Position numbers and translations under genes: made by a program. A stretch of 62,074 bases of DNA from Rickettsiales bacterium (lineage in GTDB: Bacteria; Pseudomonadota; Alphaproteobacteria; UBA8366), in contig PBOZ01000096.1 of assembly GCA_002724555.1 (NCBI GenBank), forward strand, positions 1-62,074. The letters run 5' to 3'. Under the pieces are notes generated by a model, which was not told the origin of the DNA, made no database searches, and saw only the letters and a list, made by a program, of their open reading frames with translations. Shown here one piece after another: positions 16,673 to 24,482 of the stretch; positions within the stretch are counted from its first letter, which is position 1, and each line of letters begins with the position of its first letter.

Positions 16673-17145
16673 ACTTGTTCCTCGCTCTGCTTAGCCGCTG
16701 CAAATTCGAGTATGGCTCTGACCATGCCCTCGTATCCAGTACACCGGCATAAATGACCTGAAAGCATTTCCCGAATATCCCCTTCGCCAGGACTGGGATG
16801 GGCTTCGAGGTAGTGCACTGTTGATGCCAGGACACCAGGCGTGCAAAAGCCACATTGCAAGGCGCCATGGCGAGAAAACGCCTCACGTAATTTGTCTAGT
16901 TTCTGATCTTTGGCAAGGCCCTCAATCGTCGTGAGTTTGGCTCCGTCTGCCTGGACGGCAAGCGTGGAGCATGAACGTGCTAACTGCCCGTCGAGCATTA
17001 CGGTGCAGGCACCGCAAACGCCATGTTCGCATCCAACATGAGTGCCATATAGGTGCAGTTCGTGGCTCAGAAAATCACTTAGCAGGGTTCGGCCTTCGGC
17101 AAAGCCTGATGTGGTTTTCCCGTTGACCGAGCAAGTCACACGCAT
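16669..17145 (-). CDS. Mo-hydroxylase [2Fe-2S] subunit (CoxS/XdhC-type small subunit)
   Basis: Electron-transfer subunit of a xanthine-dehydrogenase-family hydroxylase. The plant-ferredoxin-like cluster site CEHGVCGACTVMLDG...C and the second, alpha-helical cluster site CGFCTPG...CRCTG are both complete, so two [2Fe-2S] clusters are expected. The family normally opens with MRxxxxVNGxxx, which matches ATG 17145 (MRVTCSVNGK, 158 residues). An alternative GTG at 17172 would overlap the FAD-subunit TGA by four bases and is also plausible by coupling. The stop overlaps the acyl-CoA synthetase start. Confidence 0.92.
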   Translation of the reverse strand: MRVTCSVNGKTTSGFAEGRTLLSDFLSHELHLYGTHVGCEHGVCGACTVMLDGQLARSCSTLAVQADGAKLTTIEGLAKDQKLDKLREAFSRHGALQCGFCTPGVLASTVHYLEAHPSPGEGDIREMLSGHLCRCTGYEGMVRAILEFAAAKQSEEQV

Positions 17146-17168
17146 GCGTTCGCCCGCTGGCAATCTTA

Positions 17169-18011
17169 TCACGATGCATTCTCCAACGCTTGTTGTAGTG
17201 TGCATTCACCGAGGTGGACCGCCAAGTGTCGCCGATACGTTGCCGAGGCGCGTCGATCGTCTAGTGGTTCGCTATTACAAATGATAGTGGTCACAGCTTC
17301 TTGAACGGCTTCGATTCCACCGATTGTCGTTCCGTGTGAAGCAAGGGGGTGGTCGTTAAGACCACCGAGGCCTAAACCGTAACGAAAGCTGTCACCGTCT
17401 CGAACGGCCCACGCCGCAGCTGCAACGATGGCGAAGTCGCCGTGTCGTTCATTTATTTCTTCGAATGCGATACCAGCACACGCCTGCATCACTGGCATAA
17501 CAAGCGCAGTCACCATCTCGTCGACCTCACAATCCGTAATCAAAGCACCACGAAAAAAATCAGCGGACTTTACGCGACGGATGCCGCGCTTCGAGGTCAA
17601 TTCAATCTCGCCTTTTTGTATAATCAAGCAGAGAGGTATTTCTGCGCTGGGATCGGCATGCGCCACGGAACCTCCAACGGTGCCCCGGCTTCGGGTTTGG
17701 TAATGGCCAACATTTTTGAGGCCTTCGATTAGGAGTGGCGCGGCTATTTGACAGTCAGATGAGGCAATCACGTCTGCTTGCCGGGCCAATGCGCCAATCC
17801 GTAATTCTGTGCCGATGATGTCAATCTGTGATAATTGTTGAATTCGGTTGATGTCTATTACTGCTTCGGGACGCACCATCCTCATGTTCAGCATTGCACC
17901 GAGTGACAGCCCGCCTGACATGACTAAGGCGTCGTCGCCAAACTCAGCCAGCAATTCAACTGCTTCTTCTAAGCTGTCAGGTCGGCAGTATTCGAAAGGA
18001 GCGGGTTTCAT
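17169..18011 (-). CDS. Mo-hydroxylase FAD-binding subunit (CoxM-type)
   Basis: A 280-residue middle subunit of the three-part Mo-hydroxylase. It begins MKPAPFEYCRPDSLEEAVELL, the standard opening of the PCMH-type FAD domain, followed by a GGLSLGAMLNMR flavin loop (33-44) and TRSRGTVGGSVAHADPSAE (about 105-123), the second FAD contact. The C-terminal CO-dehydrogenase flavoprotein domain follows (GLGGLNDHPLAS). It passes electrons from the iron-sulfur subunit to the final acceptor. Its ATG overlaps the large subunit's TGA (ATGA). Confidence 0.92.
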   Translation of the reverse strand: MKPAPFEYCRPDSLEEAVELLAEFGDDALVMSGGLSLGAMLNMRMVRPEAVIDINRIQQLSQIDIIGTELRIGALARQADVIASSDCQIAAPLLIEGLKNVGHYQTRSRGTVGGSVAHADPSAEIPLCLIIQKGEIELTSKRGIRRVKSADFFRGALITDCEVDEMVTALVMPVMQACAGIAFEEINERHGDFAIVAAAAWAVRDGDSFRYGLGLGGLNDHPLASHGTTIGGIEAVQEAVTTIICNSEPLDDRRASATYRRHLAVHLGECTLQQALENAS

Positions 18012-20422
18012 CCAACGGCGCCCCGTTGATTAGCCAATTGCCAGACACGGTTTAACGTCAGTGGCAATTCGATATCATCACGATCGAGCGCGTCGGCAAC
18101 CGCATTTGCCATGACAACGGGCGTTAGCATAGAGGATCCGTCGCCCATACCCTTAGAACCAACAGAATTTTGCGGCGTATCGGTTCGGGAATGGTCAAAT
18201 ACTAAAGTTGGGAGATCGCCGGACGTTGGGCAGAGGTAGTCCGCGAATGTTCCCGATAGAAAATTAGCATCTGGATCAAAGGCGAGTTCTTCGAACATGG
18301 CTGCGCCAAAACCATGCGTGAACCCTCCCCGGATTTGTCCCTCAACAATGATTGGATTGATAATACGACCTACGTCGTGAACGGATGCGTAGCGTTCAAT
18401 CCTAACCCGACCCGTCTTGGGGTCGACCTCAATGGCGGCAACATCGCAGATAAAGCCGAACGTGACTGCTGATGCAACGCGATCGGTTCCGTCAGGGGCA
18501 TCTAAAACCTTAGGATTGAGAAGGGCGGTCTCGTAAAGACCTGGCGCGAGGCCGTCCGGCAAGCCAGTTGGGTGCCAATGGGTTGCGGCAGCCACCCTGC
18601 TAATACTAATACCGCTATCTGGTATGCCGACGATCCGGGCACGGCCGTCTGCCAGTTCAACGTCGTCTATGGCAGTTTCTAAAAGATCAGCGGCTACGGT
18701 TCGCAGCTTCGTCGCGATGCGGTTGGCACTCTCGGTAATCGCACCGACGACGATAGAGGCGAAACGGTTGGCGTAGTTGCCTGACGCAAGCGACCAACCG
18801 CCCGATCCGGTGTCGAGAGCGCTGTCGACGCGAATTTGGTCTGGTCGCATGCCCAGTGCATCGGCGACAATCTGTGCGGCGACTGTGTTATGGCCTTGTC
18901 CGGCTGGTGTGCTGTCAAGTTGGACAGTGACGGCTCCGGTTGGGTCGATGTTCACGTTTGCTACAGCTGTGCCTCCAGAGCGGCCTCCTGCGCGTTCACG
19001 CTCTTCCGGGGTCTGTGCCAGCGTAACATAGGCCATATTGGAGCCCGATGGCTCGACACCGGCGCCAAATCCAATTCCGAATAGGCGTTGGTCCGCCCGG
19101 GCTTCTGCCCGCTTTGCAATCAGATCGCTATAGCCGGAGATCTCAAGAAGCAGGTCCAGTGCTTTGGAGTAATCACCTGCGTCAAAAATGGCGCCTGCGG
19201 GGGCTTTGTATGGGAAGGCTTCCGCTGGAATGAAGTTTCGTCGGCGTATTTCGGCTGGGTCGATATTTAGTTTTTTCGCGGCAGTATCCATCGCCCGTTC
19301 AAGACCGAAATAGAACTGCGGACCACCATAACCGCGGTTGAGGCCGATTGGCGACTTATTGGTGGTGACCAGTCGGTTTTCGACAGCAATATTCTGTACT
19401 TGATAACAGCCGTTTGATGCGGCGTGCATACGGTAAACCGATGCGGGCTCCGGTGCTCGCACGTAGGCGCCGACATTAACGATGTTGTTGTAACGGAGGC
19501 CTGTCAGAACACCGTTTGTGTCAAAAGCGGCTTCTATGCCGTCGGCGCGGTCAGAGGAGCTCGAGGAGGCCGAGAGATGCTCGAGACGATCTTCAATCCA
19601 TTTGAGTGGGCATTCTAGAAGTCGACTGGCCGCCGCCAGAAGCACCAAATACGGATAGATGCCTTGTTTGATGCCGAAACTGCCACCGCTGTGTGGGGCC
19701 GATATGAGGCGCAGATGATTACCGCTTATCCTTAATGCGCGTGCCATAAGTGGTTGCAGGATAAATGGTCCCTGAAAATTTGACCAAAGTGTGTAGCGAT
19801 CTGGGGCGTTTTCGAAATGCGCGATTGCGCCGTAGGTTTCGATGGGCGTGGAGGATTGCCGTGGATAGCGCCAATCAAGTTTGATGGTATGGCTTGCCTC
19901 TTCAAAGGCGCGATCCGGATTACCATAGGCGAACTGGCGATTATGGACGAGGTTGCTGCCCACAGTCTCGTGCAGTGTGGGCGCAGTCTCCTCAAGGGCG
20001 GCAAGAGGTTCGGATACCGCGGGCAATGGATCGTAATTGACCTCTATCAACTCCATGGCATCTTCTGCGATATAACGGTTTTCCGCCGCGATGATCGCTA
20101 CAGGCTCCCCCCCATAGCGTACCTTTTCTATAGCGATGGGATAATATTTTATTGGGGCGCGGACCGCACTGACGAGAGGATCGATAATTTCGGCGATTTC
20201 GCGGCCAGTGACGACACCGAAAACACCTGGCAATGCGAGAGCCGCCGATTTGTCGATACTTCTGATAGTTGCGTGGGGGTATGGTGAACGGAGGATTGCC
20301 GCATGCCGAAGGCCCGGTAACGGGGAAAGGTCGTCGATAAAACGCGCATTCCCGCATAGTAGGGCTTCATCTTCTAGGCGCGGAACCGCCTTTCCAACCC
20401 AATTGTCGCTGTCTTCTGCCAT
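18008..20422 (-). CDS. Mo-hydroxylase molybdenum-binding large subunit (xanthine dehydrogenase family)
   Basis: An 804-residue molybdopterin subunit and first gene of the 13-gene minus-strand cluster. It opens with VGKAVPRLEDEALLCGNARFIDD, has the GGSFG Mo-pterin loop near residue 245, and carries RGYGGPQFYFGLERAMD near 365, where the active-site loop of the family lies. The cytosine-dinucleotide-binding region AGQGHNT is near 500. The C-terminal motif that normally reads GxGEG, with the catalytic Glu, here reads KGMGDGSS with Asp at about 761. The family hydroxylates N-heterocycles, aldehydes or CO using water as oxygen donor; the Asp makes prediction of the reaction unsafe. AGGA lies upstream of the ATG. 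Confidence 0.92.
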   Translation of the reverse strand: MAEDSDNWVGKAVPRLEDEALLCGNARFIDDLSPLPGLRHAAILRSPYPHATIRSIDKSAALALPGVFGVVTGREIAEIIDPLVSAVRAPIKYYPIAIEKVRYGGEPVAIIAAENRYIAEDAMELIEVNYDPLPAVSEPLAALEETAPTLHETVGSNLVHNRQFAYGNPDRAFEEASHTIKLDWRYPRQSSTPIETYGAIAHFENAPDRYTLWSNFQGPFILQPLMARALRISGNHLRLISAPHSGGSFGIKQGIYPYLVLLAAASRLLECPLKWIEDRLEHLSASSSSSDRADGIEAAFDTNGVLTGLRYNNIVNVGAYVRAPEPASVYRMHAASNGCYQVQNIAVENRLVTTNKSPIGLNRGYGGPQFYFGLERAMDTAAKKLNIDPAEIRRRNFIPAEAFPYKAPAGAIFDAGDYSKALDLLLEISGYSDLIAKRAEARADQRLFGIGFGAGVEPSGSNMAYVTLAQTPEERERAGGRSGGTAVANVNIDPTGAVTVQLDSTPAGQGHNTVAAQIVADALGMRPDQIRVDSALDTGSGGWSLASGNYANRFASIVVGAITESANRIATKLRTVAADLLETAIDDVELADGRARIVGIPDSGISISRVAAATHWHPTGLPDGLAPGLYETALLNPKVLDAPDGTDRVASAVTFGFICDVAAIEVDPKTGRVRIERYASVHDVGRIINPIIVEGQIRGGFTHGFGAAMFEELAFDPDANFLSGTFADYLCPTSGDLPTLVFDHSRTDTPQNSVGSKGMGDGSSMLTPVVMANAVADALDRDDIELPLTLNRVWQLANQRGAVG

Positions 20423-20604
20423 TGGCAGCGATCCTACATTCTGCTCGGAGTTAATAAAAGCAGTCTAGGTTATTGTATTTTCCCGGTTACATATTTCCGA
20501 TGCATTGAATTCGCGATTGCTCCTCTAATTGGTTAAATAAATGGAGCATATTACCATGTTGCAAGTTGGTCGGTGCGAGAATTGGTCAGAGTAGGAGAGA
20601 TACC
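20423..20604. promoter_or_regulatory. divergent promoter region of the 13-gene cluster and the alpha/beta hydrolase gene
   Basis: These 182 bases separate the Mo-hydroxylase operon (minus) from the alpha/beta hydrolase gene (plus) and should contain both promoters. A 6-bp inverted repeat TGCTCC (20518-20523) and GGAGCA (20543-20548), 19 bases apart, is a possible regulator site but is short enough to be chance. No regulator gene is adjacent. Confidence 0.35.
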
Positions 20605-22584
20605 ATGCCGGTTGTTAAATTAGAAACCCTGCAGCGGGCGCCATACGAGGGCGGTCGAGAATTCGGCGATGTGGGTGCTTATGAGCGGATTGACGCCATC
20701 GTGCATTATGCGGTCGATCCAGGAAATAAGGCGAATGAATGTGTGACGGATTTGGCATTGGCGGAACGTGGCGAAGATGGCCTGGTTCATTTCTCCGGTG
20801 ATACGACGATTCTAAGACCGGTTAATCCGGAACGGGCGAATGACACATTATTAATGCAGGTGCCGAACCGCGGGGGGCGATCCGTTGCTCGTTTTAACTT
20901 GACGCCGGTGGCTCCCGTGACGTCATCGGCGGTATTGGTTGGTGACGGATTTCTATTTGAGCAAGGGTGGACCGTTGCTTGGGCTGGATGGCAATGGGAT
21001 GTCCCGGAGACGGCAGAGCGTTTTCGCATTGGCCTGAGGCCGCCCAATGTACGCGGCAACGCGTTAGCGCCGGCCAGCCAAATGCAGATCCGCATCCAAC
21101 CCAACCATCATCGCGCTTGTTTTGCGCTTACAGATCAGCATGTAGGTGATTTAGGACACCACAAACCAATTCCGCCAGCCGATATAAATGATCCCGAGGC
21201 GCGATTACTTGTTCGAGATACACCCTATACAGATCCCGTACTTATCTCGCGTGACAAATGGCGCTTTGCGAATGACGTTGACGGAAATCCGGTTTCTGAT
21301 GATGAACATATTTGGCTTGATGGAGGGTTCGAGCCCGGACGAATTTATGACATTCTCTACACACCACGTGATTGCCCAGTCGTTGGTGCCAGCATGCTGG
21401 CCACGCGTGACTTGGCGTCGTTTCTTCGTTATTCGGATAATTCGCCGTTAGGTGGCGCTGTGAAGTATGTGATTGGTGAGGGGCAGTCGCAGTGTGGTCG
21501 TTTTCTGCGGACGTATTTGTATTTTGGAATGAACACGGACGAAGAGGGGCGTGGCGCGTTCGATGGAGTATTGGCGCACATAGCAGGCGGGCGACGCGGT
21601 GAATTTAATCATCGTTATGCGCAGCCTTCTGTGCAACCAACGCCGTCTTTTGGACATCTGTTTCCGTTCGCCGACCTCCCGCAAACCGACCCTGTTACGG
21701 GTCAAACATTGGGGTTGCTTGACCGACACAGTGAGACTGGAAATCTTCCCAAAATTTTTTATACCGATACGGCTGCTGAATACTGGCGGGGTGACGCGGG
21801 ACTTCCACATACGGATTTGGAAAGCGGTGGCGACGCAGAGCTTCCGGGAAATGTCCGTCGTTATTTTTTTGCATCAAGCCAACACGGTCCTGGTGAGCCG
21901 GAACTCTCCAATCAGGATAGCGCTGGTAAGACCGGCGCGAATTGGTTTAATTTTGTTGACTACCGTCCGCTCTACAGAGCGGCCCTGTCCAATCTTCGCG
22001 CCTGGGTCGCAGACGGTGTGGCACCGCCAGAAATTATTTATCCGAGAGCGGATCATGGCAGTCGCGCCACTCGGGCCGAAATAATGGAAAAGTTAGCCAG
22101 TATTCCTGGACTGTATCTGCCCGATCATGACGTGATTACCACGATGCGTGAAATCGACCTTGGGGAACAAGTCTCTCAAGGAGTTGGCGATATGCCAGCA
22201 AAGATTGGCAATGGTGTGTATCCCGATTATGTTTCAAAAGTTGATGCGGATGGCAATGAGGTCGGGGGCATCCGAATGCCGGATGTTACTGTGCCCGTTG
22301 GGACACATACCGGCTTCAATCCACGCCATCCGGATACTGGCGGCGCCGGGCAATTACTAGAATATGTAGGTTCGACGTTGCCGTTTGCTAAGACTGCCGA
22401 AGAACGTAAAGCCACGAATGACAGGCGTCCATCCATTGCGGAGCGATACGAGAGCCGGGATGCGTATCTTGGCGAGATCAGAAAGGCCGCAGAGGAATTA
22501 GTTGTAACGCGGTATTTGTTGGCTCGCGATGTTGAATTGTGTGTGCAAATTGCGGGGGAGCGATACGACCTTTGCACCCTTTAA
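20605..22584 (+). CDS. alpha/beta hydrolase-domain protein (Abhydrolase_10-like)
   Basis: A 659-residue protein, large for an alpha/beta hydrolase. ATG 20605 is preceded by AGGAGAG; the longer frame starting with TTG at 20566 is rejected. It opens MPVVKLETLQRAPYEGGREFG, and the nucleophile-elbow-like GEGQSQCGRFLRT follows near residue 305, with HIAGGRRGEFNHR and YTDTAAEYWRGDA after it, a set typical of the uncharacterised family labelled alpha/beta hydrolase domain (PF20091). An esterase or amidase role is likely but unproven. It is divergent from the Mo-hydroxylase cluster and could belong to the same regulon. Its TAA overlaps the stop of the convergent ABC exporter gene. Confidence 0.78.
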   Translation: MPVVKLETLQRAPYEGGREFGDVGAYERIDAIVHYAVDPGNKANECVTDLALAERGEDGLVHFSGDTTILRPVNPERANDTLLMQVPNRGGRSVARFNLTPVAPVTSSAVLVGDGFLFEQGWTVAWAGWQWDVPETAERFRIGLRPPNVRGNALAPASQMQIRIQPNHHRACFALTDQHVGDLGHHKPIPPADINDPEARLLVRDTPYTDPVLISRDKWRFANDVDGNPVSDDEHIWLDGGFEPGRIYDILYTPRDCPVVGASMLATRDLASFLRYSDNSPLGGAVKYVIGEGQSQCGRFLRTYLYFGMNTDEEGRGAFDGVLAHIAGGRRGEFNHRYAQPSVQPTPSFGHLFPFADLPQTDPVTGQTLGLLDRHSETGNLPKIFYTDTAAEYWRGDAGLPHTDLESGGDAELPGNVRRYFFASSQHGPGEPELSNQDSAGKTGANWFNFVDYRPLYRAALSNLRAWVADGVAPPEIIYPRADHGSRATRAEIMEKLASIPGLYLPDHDVITTMREIDLGEQVSQGVGDMPAKIGNGVYPDYVSKVDADGNEVGGIRMPDVTVPVGTHTGFNPRHPDTGGAGQLLEYVGSTLPFAKTAEERKATNDRRPSIAERYESRDAYLGEIRKAAEELVVTRYLLARDVELCVQIAGERYDLCTL

Positions 22585-24482
22585 GTACTCGCCTTTTTAT
22601 TTTTGAGTACGCGCTGTATTTCGGCGTCGGGGATATCGTCGAAACTGGCGTAGTTCATGCGATAGAGCTGGGCGTAGAGACCATCTTTGGCCATCAATCC
22701 ATCATGGTCATCTTGTTCGATGATGCGGCCGTCTTGTAGAACAATGATTCTGTCGGCGCCCCGGATTGTCGCGAGACGGTGTGCGATAACGAGTGCTGTC
22801 CGCCCTTTCAGCAGGTGGGCAAGCGCGCGCTGTATTTCGAGTTCGGTGTAGCTGTCGACACTGGCTGTCGCCTCGTCGAGGACTAGTATTTTCGCATTTG
22901 CCACCAACGCGCGCGCGAAACTGATAAGCTGGCGCTGCCCGAAAGATAGATTGATACCGCGTTGGTCGAGTTGTGTTCCATATCCGTCTTCAAGGCGCAT
23001 GATAAAATCGTGGGCCCCAACGGCTTTTGCTGCTGTTATGATGTCCTCAGATGTGGCATCCGTCCTCGCATAGCGAATATTTTCTTCGATGCTGGCGGAA
23101 AATAGGAAGGGCTCTTGCAAAACCATGGCGATATGGCGCCCGAGCGAGGCTTGTGTAACGTTTCGCACGTTGCTGCCGCCGACCAGTACTTCACCTTCCC
23201 AGGTATCATAGAAACGATGAACGAGCGAAGTCGTACTGGTCTTACCTGATCCGGTTGGCCCGACTAGCGCCACCGTTTCGCCTGGCCGGATATTAAAAGA
23301 GATGTTCTTTAATATTGGGTGATTGGCCTCGTATCCAAAGGTGACATTGCGGAATGCAATGGAACCGTCAATTTCCTCTGGGTCTTCCGCATTTGGTTTA
23401 TCTTTGACATCGACGTCGACATCGGTCACCTCAAAAATTCGCTGACCTGACGCCATGGCCCTCTGCATTGTGCTGTACTGCAAGGTAAGTGAGCGGATTG
23501 GGTCGAAGAAGCGCTGTACATAAAAAAGAAAGGCAACCATCACGCCGATATCTATGGACTTGTCCAGGACCATGGCACCGCCGACCACGATCACGATGGC
23601 CATGGCACCGCCGGTCAAGGTATCGACCATAGGAATAATGACATTGCTGAATTTCGACGCTCGGAGATGGGCCAAGAGGTTGGTTTTGGCCTTTTTCTCA
23701 AAAAGATCGAAATTAATATCTTCACGGACTAGCTCCTGGATAGCCCGAATGCCGTGCACGTTCTCAGCGAGTGCTCCGTTTGTTGCGCTGCTTGCTTCTC
23801 GGGCGGCTAGAAAAGCCTTGCGTGCGAGCGGCAGCCAGATGATCCGCATAAGGAATAGGATTGGTACGACTGAGAGCGTCAAAGCGCCAAGCGTTGGGTC
23901 GAGCCAAAGTAGTACGAAGACGATACCAATAAGTAAGACAATATCGCCAACGGCGAAGATCGACGATTCCAAGAATTCTTGCAATGCATAAACATCACCT
24001 TGGAGGCGCGACATTAAACGGCCGACTTCAGTTTTATCCATAAATGAGAGCGAGATGTGCTGAAGATGTGAATACATCGCTCGTCGCAAGTTAAATAGAA
24101 GATCCTGTGCAGTTCGACCGACAATGGTCTCCATAAAGTGATTGGCGATGTAGTTGACCACGACGATGGCGAAAAATAGTGAAATAAAATTATGCAGCAT
24201 TTCCCTGTTGCTAATGCCATCAACTAAAGAATTATCGATTGTAGCTCGGACGATTAGAGGGATGGATAACTGGGTCAAGGTGTAGACCAATACGGCTGTA
24301 ACACCGATGCAGATGCGCAATTTGTAAGGTGCGAGATGGCCTAAGAAGCGGGTAATTACCCATTTATCAAAGGCTCGCCCGAATATGACCTCATCTTGAC
24401 TTGTCTGCGATCCCACAACAGCCAGCGGAACGGGGCGTCTCTTACCAGGATGCTGCGAATTACCAGCGGACTGAATGCTCAT
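22581..24482 (-). CDS. ABC exporter half-transporter with consensus catalytic site (TM288-like)
   Basis: A 633-residue fused membrane/ATPase protein: six transmembrane helices (about residues 45-350), then a nucleotide-binding domain. Walker A GPTGSGKTS, Q-loop VLQEPFLF, Walker B ILVLDEATASVD with the catalytic Glu, and switch AHRLATIRGAD are complete. Its signature motif is LSFGQ instead of LSGGQ. It starts inside the stop of the partner gene (ATGA). In heterodimeric exporters such as TM287/288, the deviant signature of one chain faces the deviant Walker B of the other, exactly as seen in this pair. The cargo (lipid, drug or peptide) is unknown. Confidence 0.9.
   Translation of the reverse strand: MSIQSAGNSQHPGKRRPVPLAVVGSQTSQDEVIFGRAFDKWVITRFLGHLAPYKLRICIGVTAVLVYTLTQLSIPLIVRATIDNSLVDGISNREMLHNFISLFFAIVVVNYIANHFMETIVGRTAQDLLFNLRRAMYSHLQHISLSFMDKTEVGRLMSRLQGDVYALQEFLESSIFAVGDIVLLIGIVFVLLWLDPTLGALTLSVVPILFLMRIIWLPLARKAFLAAREASSATNGALAENVHGIRAIQELVREDINFDLFEKKAKTNLLAHLRASKFSNVIIPMVDTLTGGAMAIVIVVGGAMVLDKSIDIGVMVAFLFYVQRFFDPIRSLTLQYSTMQRAMASGQRIFEVTDVDVDVKDKPNAEDPEEIDGSIAFRNVTFGYEANHPILKNISFNIRPGETVALVGPTGSGKTSTTSLVHRFYDTWEGEVLVGGSNVRNVTQASLGRHIAMVLQEPFLFSASIEENIRYARTDATSEDIITAAKAVGAHDFIMRLEDGYGTQLDQRGINLSFGQRQLISFARALVANAKILVLDEATASVDSYTELEIQRALAHLLKGRTALVIAHRLATIRGADRIIVLQDGRIIEQDDHDGLMAKDGLYAQLYRMNYASFDDIPDAEIQRVLKNKKAST

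Noticed and set aside
19817-20287. 156-codon open frame on the plus strand
   Set aside because: Antisense to the N-terminal part of the Mo-hydroxylase large subunit, which is clearly coding.
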